Shown here: positions 7,897-14,672 of the stretch, one piece after another | How positions within the stretch are numbered: position 1 is the stretch's first letter | Layout: each line of letters begins with the position of its first letter | Virus record (IMG/VR): IMGVR_UViG_3300006920_000066 | Span: 1 to 49,257 of that record | Origin: a virus | Length of the DNA: 49,257 nt | Direction: 5' to 3' (one strand) | The notes under the pieces: generated by a model | Told to the model about the DNA's origin: nothing | Databases searched by the model: none | The model's input: the letters and a program-made list of their open reading frames with translations, nothing else | Made by a program: the position numbers and the translations under genes

Positions 7897-8280
7897 ATGA
7901 TTAAAGCAACAGAATTAAGGATAGGGAATAAAATTAAATTTATGGGGAGTACTTTAACCGTATCCCCTAAGACAATAAGTAATATATGTTACACTTTAGG
8001 TGAGCCATCTCAACTCTATGAACCAATACCCATTACTAAAGATTGGCTATTGAAGTTTGGGCTTGTAACACAAAATCGGTTTTTTGGGGTGGGCTACAAG
8101 ATAACAATGGAAATAGAACCATCGTACATACTAGGGGAGTCATCAAGAGAACTAACAGTAAGTCCAGATGGAGAAAAATACTTCCTTGATGGGAACTATT
8201 TGATGAGGCTCAAATACATACACCAACTACAAAACCTATACTTCGCACTAACTGGTGAGGAATTAAAACTTATAAAATAA
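7897..8280 (+). CDS. Conserved Bacteroidota phage/prophage protein, 127 aa
   Basis: I recognise the general layout from proteins of unknown function common in Bacteroidota genomes and phages: an opening IKATELRIGNKI, a central PITKDWLLKFGL, and a closing YIHQLQNLYFALTGEEL. All three blocks are present and the length is typical, so this is a real gene. The biochemical role is not known. It is preceded by the 15-bp motif and followed by another copy overlapping its stop codon. Confidence 0.75.
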   Translation: MIKATELRIGNKIKFMGSTLTVSPKTISNICYTLGEPSQLYEPIPITKDWLLKFGLVTQNRFFGVGYKITMEIEPSYILGESSRELTVSPDGEKYFLDGNYLMRLKYIHQLQNLYFALTGEELKLIK

Positions 8281-8290
8281 TTTTCAAACT
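8276..8290 (+). repeat. 15-bp motif, copy 2
   Basis: Exact copy overlapping the stop codon of the 7897 gene and lying 48 bases before the next ATG. Confidence 0.7.
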
Positions 8291-8295
8291 GAATT

Positions 8296-8317
8296 TTATC
8301 GCCTCTAGGCACGATAA
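8296..8317. promoter_or_regulatory. Imperfect palindrome / hairpin
   Basis: TTATC-GCCT-CT-AGGC-AC-GATAA: arms pair with a two-base bulge. No T run follows, so an operator or leader hairpin is more likely than a terminator. It lies between the second 15-bp motif and the next gene. Confidence 0.45.
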
Positions 8318-8338
8318 TCAATTAAACAATAAACTGAA

Positions 8339-8605
8339 ATGAAAAGAGTAACAGTAAACCAGGAAGTACTAGAGAACCTATTCAAAGTGATCTCAAATTC
8401 TAGGGATAATGATGGAATGATATGTCTAGGTACTCCAGCTAAACGATTTTGCAAGACATGGTTGGCAGAACTTGATCCAAAAGATCTATCTGATACGCAT
8501 TTAAAAATGCCTATAGCCTATAAGATTAAGGAAGTAGACCTAACCAACCCTGCGGAGGTATTCGACCTAGAGGAAGAGGGTCATAATGGAAAGTGGAAGT
8601 TCTAG
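8339..8605 (+). CDS. Hypothetical protein, 88 aa
   Basis: Not recognised. Mixed alpha/beta, acidic toward the C-terminus (FDLEEEGHNGKWKF), with two cysteines. Preceded by motif copy 2 and a palindrome, followed five bases later by motif copy 3, so it is framed by the same regulatory element as the 7897 gene. Confidence 0.5.
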   Translation: MKRVTVNQEVLENLFKVISNSRDNDGMICLGTPAKRFCKTWLAELDPKDLSDTHLKMPIAYKIKEVDLTNPAEVFDLEEEGHNGKWKF

Positions 8606-8609
8606 CGGG

Positions 8610-8624
8610 AATAATTTTCAAACT
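8610..8624 (+). repeat. 15-bp motif, copy 3
   Basis: Exact copy that leads into the 18-bp tandem array; the CAAACT core is common to both. Confidence 0.7.
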
Positions 8625-8631
8625 AGGTTTT

Positions 8632-8739
8632 CAAACTGAGAATAAATTGGAAACTGAAAAAGATTTGCAAACTGGAATTATTTTGCAAACCAGAAAAAAA
8701 TTGCAAACTGGAAAATATTTGCAAACTCGATTTTCTAGA
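8632..8739 (+). repeat. Tandem 18-bp repeat array, six units
   Basis: Units begin at 8632, 8650, 8668, 8686, 8704 and 8722, exactly 18 bases apart. Consensus roughly CAAACTGGAAAAAATTTG; the last unit keeps only CAAACTCGA. Because 18 is a multiple of three, a 63-codon frame (8593-8784) stays open and would encode a six-residue repeat (QTxxxL), so coding cannot be excluded. Iteron-like operator or replication-origin roles are the main alternatives. Confidence 0.8.
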
Positions 8740-8839
8740 GAGTATGGTAAACTGAACCATATGTTAGTAACAAACAAACACTAATACCATACACACAAGA
8801 CAAAGATAGCAACCATTCACTCACAGCAAACATCAATTG

Positions 8840-8871
8840 AGCCTCTCAGACACGATCTAAGGGGCTTTCTT
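8840..8871 (+). terminator. Possible terminator
   Basis: AGCCTCT (8840-8846) pairs with AGGGGCT (8860-8866) with one G-U pair; a weak T-rich tail follows. The interval 8740-8918 otherwise shows no convincing gene. Confidence 0.4.
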
Positions 8872-8918
8872 GTGTTCTGTGGCATGATAGTATATGTTTT
8901 GGCATAACATCGCTAGAA

Positions 8919-9227
8919 TCACTCGCTAGGTATCACAGTCTGAATATTATGCTCACTCAAGTACTCAGAGAGAACAGAATCATCAAAGTATTCATCCATA
9001 TAGTCACCCATAGTAACAACAGATTCGTAAGTAGTGTGATCACCATCGTCGTTCAGAGCATCAACTGAAACAGAACCTACCAGACCCTTACCAACTAACC
9101 AACACTCAATCTTATCTATAGGAACTCTAAAGTAGAACAGACTATCCCAATCGTTACCGTAATACGCACTTCCAACTAACTCTAAGTATACGTGATCGAA
9201 GTGTTCTACCGTTATATTTCTTTTCAT
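8919..9227 (-). CDS. Reverse-strand hypothetical protein, 102 aa
   Basis: A lone gene opposite to its neighbours. I place the start at the ATG at 9225-9227 rather than at the longer frame reaching 9296, because the promoter lies inside that extension and the extra residues look like translated AT-rich DNA. The product is acidic, with segments such as VGSAYYGNDWDSLFYF and a C-terminal acidic helix. Not recognised. A good Bacteroidota promoter and a repeat array sit just upstream, suggesting separately controlled, possibly early expression. Confidence 0.6.
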   Translation of the reverse strand: MKRNITVEHFDHVYLELVGSAYYGNDWDSLFYFRVPIDKIECWLVGKGLVGSVSVDALNDDGDHTTYESVVTMGDYMDEYFDDSVLSEYLSEHNIQTVIPSE

Positions 9228-9249
9228 CTCAATTAATTTTATGTTGTTT

Positions 9250-9285
9250 ATTGTGTAAATATAGTAATAAAATAACAAAAACAAA
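9250..9285 (-). promoter_or_regulatory. Bacteroidota-type promoter (reverse strand)
   Basis: Reading the reverse strand, TTTG (9285-9282), an 18-base spacer and TATATTTA (9263-9256) match the -33/-7 consensus TTTG ... TAnnTTTG closely. The expected start near 9250 gives a leader of about 22 bases before the ATG of the 8919-9227 gene. Confidence 0.65.
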
Positions 9286-9289
9286 CTTA

Positions 9290-9394
9290 TGCCCAATGCG
9301 ATCTCTAGGGAAATAAAATTTGCCCAACGGACTTTCTAGGGAAATTTGCCCAGAGCGATTTCTAGGGAATTTGCCCAATGGGCTTTCTAGGGAA
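9290..9394. repeat. Four-copy repeat TGCCCA...TCTAGGGAA
   Basis: TGCCCA begins at 9290, 9321, 9347 and 9372; each copy ends in TCTAGGGAA after a variable core that includes CGA, GGA or GGG. Spacing is 31, 26 and 25 bases. Copy 4 contains the perfect palindrome GCCCAATGGGC. The array adjoins the reverse promoter at its -33 side, the usual position for an operator cluster. Confidence 0.75.
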
Positions 9395-9727
9395 AACGAG
9401 GCTGCATTTTCTGACGATAGAGATACTAGGACAACCAGGTTCGTGTGAGATCTACACTAAGGATAGTGTCAAATGTACACTAAGTAGATTGGATTCATCA
9501 TATTGTATAAATTCATATGTGTTAACGGCAAAATTTAGGCAAAGAAATATTTGCATATGTGAAAATTTTAGTTACGTGCGTGTGTGTTCCTTTATATAGT
9601 GTATATGATCAAAACATATTACAATAATAAAAATATATCTTTTTTTCGCAATAACTAGAATATATCAGATATTAATACGATATTTGAATTATAATTGGTA
9701 GTTAGCTAATTTATAAAACTTTTAAAA
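9395..9727. other. No convincing gene; AT-rich gap
   Basis: A frame at 9378-9599 begins within the last repeat and shows no protein-like features, so I leave it out. From 9600 the DNA is strongly AT-rich with T and A runs. It probably holds the promoter for the 9728 gene, but I cannot place one with confidence. An easily melted origin region is possible. Confidence 0.4.
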
Positions 9728-10183
9728 ATGAGGAATTTAAAACAAGTAGCAAAGTACATCATTGACAATAAGGGTATATCATTTAATCCTAATTTAATCG
9801 ACGCAAAAGGTAACTATTTAGTGCCTAAAAGTGGGTATATGGTGAGCGATAAGGGTAGCGAATTAATAACATCTATTGAAGATGTTAAACCTTTACTAAA
9901 GAGTTACATTTTTAAGTATGCTTACAACTTAAAAAAAGATAAATATTTTGGTCTTTGGATAGATAAAGAAATATGTATTTTTGATATTTCTACAAATATA
10001 CAGGATCTTAAGACGGCAATAATTCAAGGTATGGAAAATAACCAAGAAGCCATATACAATATAGATAATAAAAAAACAATATATATACCAACTAACCAAA
10101 TTGGTACAAATTACCAGAAAAAAGAATATAGGAAAATGAAAGCAGAAATGTATGTAAAGATTGGGAGTTTTTACCAGTCATAA
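9728..10183 (+). CDS. Hypothetical protein, 151 aa
   Basis: Not recognised. Lys/Asn/Ile-rich, fitting the AT-rich local DNA. It opens with a helix (LKQVAKYIIDNKG), continues with mixed strand and helix, and ends in a basic tail. The 3' end runs close to the start of the HhH-GPD-like gene (26 bases before its ATG). The lower G+C than the flanks may indicate recent acquisition. Confidence 0.55.
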   Translation: MRNLKQVAKYIIDNKGISFNPNLIDAKGNYLVPKSGYMVSDKGSELITSIEDVKPLLKSYIFKYAYNLKKDKYFGLWIDKEICIFDISTNIQDLKTAIIQGMENNQEAIYNIDNKKTIYIPTNQIGTNYQKKEYRKMKAEMYVKIGSFYQS

Positions 10184-10208
10184 AAAAAAGAACATAAAAA
10201 GAAAGGAT

Positions 10209-10811
10209 ATGAAAAAACTAACAAAATACGAATTATCAAAAATATCTAAAAACTTAGATATAATATTTAACGCATCTACATTAGAAGATCAAGCGAATGG
10301 CAAGAAATGGTATGAGCAAGCGAATCAATTTTGTGTAGAGAATGCGAAAATATACAATACGACACCATTAATAGTAGCCTCTATAGTATCATCACTTTCA
10401 CCACGTAACAAATGGATACAAAACTTAAAAGATGCTATTACAGTCTTAGAGGCTATAAAAGAGGGAAAGAATGCTGAAGATGTGAAAGTATGCACTTTCC
10501 ATAAAAATAAATTTAAGGCATTCGCTTTAGGACGTGGAGAAATTGCAATAACTGAAGATAGCCGAAAGACTTATAATTTTGTTAGAAATATTGCACACTT
10601 AGATAGTACTAATGTTACTGTGGATATTTGGCATATTAGAGCTTGTTTATTAGAATTAAAAAGTATAAAATCCGCAGCAATAGGGAAGTTAGCATATGAC
10701 CAAATTAAGAAATTAACCATTAAAAAGGCTGAAAAAATCGGGATTTATGGTTTTGAGTACCAAGCAATCATATGGCTATCCGCACAAAATAACCAATATC
10801 TAATCAATTAA
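10209..10811 (+). CDS. HhH-GPD-like phage protein (DUF7178-type), 200 aa
   Basis: Resembles a phage family related in fold to helix-hairpin-helix base-excision glycosylases. Visible blocks are GKKWYEQANQFC, the core VASIVSSLSPRNKWIQN, a KTYNFVRNI segment and VTVDIWHIRACL, where the Asp corresponds to the conserved VTID-x-H position. The start is set at the ATG at 10209, preceded by GAAAGGA, rather than 16 codons upstream. Enzymatic activity is not established for the group; DNA repair or modification is an inference from fold resemblance. Typical position in an accessory region. Confidence 0.62.
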   Translation: MKKLTKYELSKISKNLDIIFNASTLEDQANGKKWYEQANQFCVENAKIYNTTPLIVASIVSSLSPRNKWIQNLKDAITVLEAIKEGKNAEDVKVCTFHKNKFKAFALGRGEIAITEDSRKTYNFVRNIAHLDSTNVTVDIWHIRACLLELKSIKSAAIGKLAYDQIKKLTIKKAEKIGIYGFEYQAIIWLSAQNNQYLIN

Positions 10812-10829
10812 CCTATTAAATTTAAAAAC

Positions 10830-10889
10830 ATGGATATAATACTATTTTTAATATTCGTACCAATTTATCTAATAATCAAAAATAAGTGA
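10830..10889 (+). CDS. Tiny membrane peptide, 19 aa
   Basis: ATG-initiated frame encoding a single hydrophobic helix (IILFLIFVPIYLII) with a lysine end, so inside-positive topology. It lies 18 bases after the previous gene and 4 before the next. Role unknown. Confidence 0.4.
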   Translation: MDIILFLIFVPIYLIIKNK

Positions 10890-10893
10890 AAAA

Positions 10894-11055
10894 ATGGAAA
10901 ATAACATATTAATTAGGGCACAAATTACCATATCAAAAGAGCGTATAAAACAAATAGATAGCGCTATACTCGAGTTACAAATAGAGAAATTAGCATGGTT
11001 GAATGAAATAAAGGTAAACTTTGACAAATTAGAGAAAAAAAAGGGTAAAAACTGA
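10894..11055 (+). CDS. Small coiled-coil protein, 53 aa
   Basis: Heptad-like pattern of Ile/Leu through residues ~10-48 (ISKERIKQIDSAILELQIEK), ending with a lysine-rich tail. Likely a short coiled coil that dimerises or binds a partner. Closely follows the 19-aa peptide gene. Not recognised. Confidence 0.5.
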   Translation: MENNILIRAQITISKERIKQIDSAILELQIEKLAWLNEIKVNFDKLEKKKGKN

Positions 11056-11349
11056 AAAGAATGCTGTTCAAAACTACCTAAGGGAGAAACAATACATATA
11101 AAAGATAGATACTCCTACAATACAAGGGAAACGGTAACAGATAACAATGTATACAATACAAGTACAATAATAAGAATACAACGGAGTCCATATATAGCGC
11201 AAAATGAATACCACAGTACTATAAGACAATACACAACCATAAAGAGTATACACACCACCTATATAACACACAATACAATTTAATTAATAAGGGTATATGT
11301 AAGAATTTACACAAGAAAACAAATTTTCATTTTTCAAAAAATTACTAAT
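11056..11349. other. Gap rich in ACAATACA motifs, no gene
   Basis: ACAATACA occurs about five times between 11086 and 11280, with related strings (AATACAA, ACAATAA) between. No plus-strand frame is open; a reverse frame (11074-11271) has an unnatural Tyr/Cys/Val composition and I reject it. It may be an operator or binding cluster, or simple-sequence drift. Confidence 0.4.
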
Positions 11350-11547
11350 ATGACTAATACAGACAATAACAACTTAAACGGATACAAGGCATTCTATAAG
11401 GGCAAAACGCTTGACGTATATGCTAGTACTAGCATACAAGCTAGAGATAAGGCTGCAAGACTCTTTAAGGCAAGAAAAGCGTATGATGTAACGGTGGTAT
11501 TATGTGAACTAGCAGGAAGCCAAGTTACACATATAGCAGTTGATTAA
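11350..11547 (+). CDS. Conserved-type small phage protein, 65 aa
   Basis: Pattern known from many phages: YKAFYKGKTLDVYA, ST...ARDKAARLFKA, VTVVLCEL and THIAVD. Compact alpha/beta protein of unknown function, typically in early or accessory regions. Conservation of the aromatic and Gly-Lys positions makes it clearly a real gene. Confidence 0.7.
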   Translation: MTNTDNNNLNGYKAFYKGKTLDVYASTSIQARDKAARLFKARKAYDVTVVLCELAGSQVTHIAVD

Positions 11548-11603
11548 CTGACCGCATACAATAACCTAACAATCAATTAATTAACAACTAAATAAACAAT
11601 ACA

Positions 11604-11987
11604 ATGAATATAATCAAGCAAGTAATTGAGGAACTAACAAACATAAGTAGTAAGATACAAGAACTTCAGAGAGAAAACACTCTACTATCTAAGTCAGAGG
11701 CGCAGCTGACTAAGACGCTAAGATATAGAAATGCAGAGGTAAGTAGTCTTAATGCATTGATACAAGAAAGAAATGATAATATAGAAGTGCTAGAAGATGA
11801 CATAGATATATTAAGCGATAAGATAAGCAAAAGAGACGCCACAATTAGCAGACTGAAGCAAGAAAATGAAAGGTATGCATGGCGAATACTAGAACTATCA
11901 AACGACCGAAGTGCTCAAGATAGATTAATAAGTAGTCAAAACAAGGTATTAAATGCATACCGAGAATGTTCAAACAGAACAAAATAG
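11604..11987 (+). CDS. Coiled-coil protein, 127 aa
   Basis: Almost the whole protein is a long coiled coil with heptads of Ile/Leu/Val (for example LIQERNDNIEVLEDDIDILS), acidic and Ser-rich. No enzyme motif. Last plus-strand gene before a convergent intergenic region. It could be a host-interaction or scaffold-type protein; no family assigned. Confidence 0.6.
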   Translation: MNIIKQVIEELTNISSKIQELQRENTLLSKSEAQLTKTLRYRNAEVSSLNALIQERNDNIEVLEDDIDILSDKISKRDATISRLKQENERYAWRILELSNDRSAQDRLISSQNKVLNAYRECSNRTK

Positions 11988-11997
11988 GGCAATACCT

Positions 11998-12031
11998 GGC
12001 GATCACATCATAATAATACGGTGTGGTCGCC
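11998..12031 (+). terminator. Strong hairpin after 11987 gene
   Basis: GGCGATCACA (11998-12007) pairs with TGTGGTCGCC (12022-12031), ten base pairs including one G-U, loop of 14 bases. No T run follows, so it is an atypical terminator or a transcript-end stabiliser between convergent units. Confidence 0.45.
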
Positions 12032-12310
12032 ATATAACCCTATATAAAGACCTTATTACTCTTGTTTTGGGGTGTTGATACCTCAAGAAAAGATCTATCG
12101 CCCTTTACCCCATCCTAAAATTTTTTCTGATTCATTTCCAAAAAGGGTAGGGGTAAAAAAGGGGTGTGTGTTGAGGTTGTACTGCTATATTCAGTGTATT
12201 CAGAATATAATACTGCGTTCGCTTAATTAGTTGGAATTATATATTTTGGGGTGTATTTGCCAGGTATTCCGTTATATGGGAATTTGGGCTAATTATTGCG
12301 AGGGATGTAT
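12032..12310. other. Convergent intergenic gap, no gene
   Basis: Contains G- and C-runs with partial self-complementarity (CCCTTTACCCC near 12102 against GGGGTAAAAAAGGGG near 12151) but no credible frame. It is probably a 3'-end region shared by the opposing transcripts. Confidence 0.4.
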
Positions 12311-12343
12311 AAAAATGCCCCACCAAATATAATTCGGTAGGGC
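12311..12343 (-). terminator. Terminator of the reverse operon
   Basis: On the reverse strand GCCCTACC pairs with GGTGGGGC (plus-strand 12336-12343 and 12317-12324), one G-U, loop of 11, followed by a T run read from plus-strand A at 12311-12315. It lies 23 bases past the last reverse gene. Confidence 0.75.
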
Positions 12344-12365
12344 GTCTGAGATTTTTTGGGTTTGA

Positions 12366-12686
12366 TTATTGAATTTCAGTTTCGTATTTAGCTTTCAGTT
12401 CAGCTAGAATTCTGAGGTCGTAGGCTTTTGCCTTTTCTTCTCCCTGTTTCAGTAGGGCTATTCTTTGTTCGTACTGCTCATCTGTCTCTAATTCTTCGTA
12501 TGTTGCTGACACTTCTAGCATACTGGTATCCTCATCCCATCCTTCTTCTATTCCTATATACATATGGGTTGCTCCTAGCTTCAGTGCGTCATCTAGATCT
12601 TTCTTCATTTGAGATATTTCCACTCCACCATCCCAATCAAAGTATAGGCTTACGTCTTTTGTTCTTGTTTCTCTTTCTGTGTTCAT
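12366..12686 (-). CDS. Hypothetical acidic protein, 106 aa
   Basis: Last gene of the reverse operon. Opens with a polar segment, then SLYFDWDGGVEIS and a Met/Tyr/Gly stretch (THMYIGIEEGWDEDTS), followed by a C-terminal charged helix. Alpha/beta, very acidic. Not recognised. Fifteen bases separate it from the gene before it in the operon. Confidence 0.6.
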   Translation of the reverse strand: MNTERETRTKDVSLYFDWDGGVEISQMKKDLDDALKLGATHMYIGIEEGWDEDTSMLEVSATYEELETDEQYEQRIALLKQGEEKAKAYDLRILAELKAKYETEIQ

Positions 12687-12701
12687 GATATTGTATTTTT
12701 G

Positions 12702-12968
12702 TTATATGTTTTTAAATTCTTGATTCAGTGTCTCCTGTTTATCTCTTAGGCGTCTTAGATGTGTCTTGTAGAAATCTAGAAATCCTTTGGTATCTAGGGT
12801 TATTGCCATAGGCTTACCATATTCTGCTGTATTTCCTTTTACATCTAGCACTACACTTCCTTTATTGCTCACGTGTTCATAGAGGTTATTCAGTTCCGCT
12901 ATATCATATTCGCAATCCATTATTGCTTGGAATGTTTCATTTCCTTTGTCTAGTTGTTTTTCTGTCAT
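12702..12968 (-). CDS. Hypothetical helical protein, 88 aa
   Basis: Two charged helical regions flank a short beta segment (VVLDVKGNTAEYG). The C-terminal helix has coiled-coil character (LRRLRDKQETLNQEF). Similar small helix-strand-helix proteins occur in many phages with no known role. Third in the reverse operon. Confidence 0.6.
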   Translation of the reverse strand: MTEKQLDKGNETFQAIMDCEYDIAELNNLYEHVSNKGSVVLDVKGNTAEYGKPMAITLDTKGFLDFYKTHLRRLRDKQETLNQEFKNI

Positions 12969-12973
12969 GATTT

Positions 12974-13186
12974 TCAGTTTTTAGTTTTAAAGGTATAAGG
13001 TGTTATTTCTTCATTATTCGCTACCTCGAACTCATTTTTGTCAAATAGCCTAAGTTCTGTGGTTATTTTGCCATTAATCCTAGCTTCGCAGCCACCTCTG
13101 GGGCATGGGATCATTTTCTGCGTTGGTTCTAGTGAGTTTGCTTTACAGCGTATACACGCCCAGTAATTTTCAGTTTTTATTTTCAT
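12974..13186 (-). CDS. Small zinc-ribbon protein, 70 aa
   Basis: CIRCK (residues 11-15) and CPRGGC form a CxxC/CxxxxC pair suited to one zinc ion. The remainder is short strands. Its start overlaps the stop of the ArsR-like gene (ATGA), so the two are translationally coupled. Possibly a DNA- or protein-binding adaptor linked to that regulator. Confidence 0.6.
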   Translation of the reverse strand: MKIKTENYWACIRCKANSLEPTQKMIPCPRGGCEARINGKITTELRLFDKNEFEVANNEEITPYTFKTKN

Positions 13187-13563
13187 GATTCAGTTTTAAA
13201 TGGTTCAGAAATACTTTCTAGTGCATTAGCCACACGATTTAGATAATCAACATTTACGGAGTAGTAGTTAAAAGAACCATTCAGTATAGAGTACTCGCCT
13301 CTTTTAGATGTGACCAAGTTTGCCGCTCTCAGTATTGCTAGGTGTTGAGATGTGGCAGGTTGAGAGTATGATCCAGACAGAACGAATATCTCTTTAACAG
13401 ACAATTTGTTATCATTCTCTAGTATGACACTTATTATCTTCTTTCTATGCTCATGATTAAATGCTCTGTTTAAGTAGGCTAAAGTCTCAATATTTACATT
13501 TGGCATCCCTTCTAGGATGATCTCTTCACCTCTTACGGTGGCTTTTGAATTGTTTATTCTCAT
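13183..13563 (-). CDS. ArsR-like winged-helix transcription regulator, 126 aa
   Basis: The central 75 residues form a winged helix of ArsR type: FNHEHRKKIISVILENDN (helices 1-2), LSVKEIFVLSGS, the recognition helix QPATSQHLAILRAANLV, and a wing (TSKRGEYSILNG). An extra N-terminal ~30 residues precede the domain. No Cys-pair metal site typical of ArsR/SmtB sensors is present, so it probably does not sense metal. As first gene of the reverse operon, divergent from a small gene 38 bases away, it likely controls its own operon and perhaps the divergent gene. It is a plausible candidate for the phage's main transcription switch. Confidence 0.75.
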   Translation of the reverse strand: MRINNSKATVRGEEIILEGMPNVNIETLAYLNRAFNHEHRKKIISVILENDNKLSVKEIFVLSGSYSQPATSQHLAILRAANLVTSKRGEYSILNGSFNYYSVNVDYLNRVANALESISEPFKTES

Positions 13564-13588
13564 ATTCTTTTATTTAGTTTCAATTTAA

Positions 13589-13596
13589 TATATTTG
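13589..13596 (+). promoter_or_regulatory. -7 box in the 38-bp divergent region
   Basis: TATATTTG, only 5 bases before the ATG at 13602, so the transcript would begin at or very near the start codon. No clear -33 element. Confidence 0.45.
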
Positions 13597-13601
13597 TGAC
13601 T

Positions 13602-13748
13602 ATGTATTTACTAACTATATCTCTAGCTATCACTTCCGCTACACTAGTATCTGTCTTTTTCAAAGCTAAACCATACGCTGAATCGTCTATTGAATGCGAC
13701 GAAGATGCTCTAGAAGAGTATTATAGGAGAGATTTCAAGAACTATTAG
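13602..13748 (+). CDS. Small membrane protein, 48 aa
   Basis: An N-terminal hydrophobic helix (MYLLTISLAITSATLVSVFF) followed by an acidic then mixed-charge tail. It has its own promoter-like box upstream and a strong terminator downstream, so it is an independent transcription unit divergent from the ArsR-like gene. The very short leader suggests leaderless translation. No family assigned. Confidence 0.5.
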   Translation: MYLLTISLAITSATLVSVFFKAKPYAESSIECDEDALEEYYRRDFKNY

Positions 13749-13789
13749 ACTAACCATCCGCTTCTGAGGTGAGCATTAGGTCTATCTAG

Positions 13790-13818
13790 CCCCTATCACT
13801 AGTTGGTAGGGGTTTTTT
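13790..13818 (+). terminator. Rho-independent terminator
   Basis: CCCCTATCA (13790-13798) pairs with TGGTAGGGG (13804-13812), one G-U, five-base loop, then six T. It insulates the structural operon from the upstream gene. Confidence 0.85.
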
Positions 13819-13932
13819 AATATAAAACAAATGTAATATAAAATATCTTTATCTCATTACAATTACGCAACTATTTTTATATTCAAAATAAGATTCTGTC
13901 ACTAAGATCATTTTAAGTGTAAAATATTGTTA

Positions 13933-13940
13933 TATCTTTG
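13933..13940 (+). promoter_or_regulatory. Candidate late promoter (-7 box)
   Basis: TATCTTTG matches TAnnTTTG and lies 60 bases before the first structural gene, directly after an insulating terminator. The -33 element is not obvious, which may mean activator dependence. The AT-rich 180-base gap 13819-14000 holds no gene. Confidence 0.5.
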
Positions 13941-14000
13941 TATTTCATAGCTTCGATGGGTAGGAGATAGTTATTTATAAAAAATTAAATTTTACTTACG

Positions 14001-14663
14001 ATGATTAATTTCAGCACATTAATACTCTGTGGAGCGACAAATACAGTAATTCCAGACATCCCTTCTTCATCTTGTGAACATTTCGGAAAAGTTCAGCGAT
14101 TGATCTTTCAAAGATTGCAAGTTGATGGAACTCCTAATACTATTGTAGCAGGTATTGGGGTAGGAGGTTTCGGAGTTGTAGCCACATGGGATGGATTGAC
14201 AGCAGCGGTTGATGGAACTAAGGCTCAGTTTAGCCCATTCACAGAATCACCAGCATTTACAGATGGTACAGTTAGGACTGCTAGAGGCGGTAATGATTCT
14301 TATGGTGGTGTACCAATCAGTCTAGGTTACGAGCCGACAGAATTTGAGGCTCAAGTGCTAAGTGCAAGACAAGATGTAATTACTGCACTAAAGACTTTAA
14401 GAAATGAGGATTTCACTAATCTTGGTGTATATATGATATCTGCCGATGGGAAGCTGATGGCAGCAGTAGATGATGTTACAAATGTTGGAACTATAGCACC
14501 TATTCCAATTCAGCAATTTAACGTAGGTAACAAGGTAGCTGGAGGTTATGACGATGTAGATTACAATGCCATTTCTTTTCAGCTTCTAGATAATTGGTCG
14601 AATACAGTTGCGGTAATACCAGCCTCAGACTTTACTGATTTTGACTTACTTACTTACGTATAA
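14001..14663 (+). CDS. Virion structural protein, candidate tail tube, 220 aa
   Basis: First gene of the structural module. Beta-rich and Gly/Ala/Thr-rich, with early CEHFGKVQRLIFQRLQ and a series of small-residue strands. I do not recognise a named family. Reasons to consider it the major tail-tube protein: size, beta-rich composition, a long dedicated leader consistent with high expression, and the absence of an obvious tube gene between the tail-terminator candidate and the tape measure. A head decoration role is the main alternative. Confidence 0.5.
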   Translation: MINFSTLILCGATNTVIPDIPSSSCEHFGKVQRLIFQRLQVDGTPNTIVAGIGVGGFGVVATWDGLTAAVDGTKAQFSPFTESPAFTDGTVRTARGGNDSYGGVPISLGYEPTEFEAQVLSARQDVITALKTLRNEDFTNLGVYMISADGKLMAAVDDVTNVGTIAPIPIQQFNVGNKVAGGYDDVDYNAISFQLLDNWSNTVAVIPASDFTDFDLLTYV

Positions 14664-14672
14664 TAGTTAAAC

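Noticed and set aside
8593-8784. 63-codon frame through the 18-bp array
   Set aside because: It is open because the period is a multiple of three; there is no independent sign of coding. Described under the repeat instead.
8632-9394. CRISPR array
   Set aside because: Repeats are directly adjacent or have 25-31 base periods without unique spacers, and no cas genes exist.
9378-9599. 73-codon frame after the four-copy repeat
   Set aside because: Starts inside a repeat, has odd Cys/Ser-rich composition and no protein pattern.
11074-11271. Reverse frame of 65 codons
   Set aside because: Unnatural Tyr/Cys/Val composition caused by ACAATACA-type repeats; no promoter or neighbour logic.
12311-13563. 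Classic cI/Cro-integrase lysogeny module
   Set aside because: No integrase, excisionase or cI-type HTH found; only an ArsR-like regulator.
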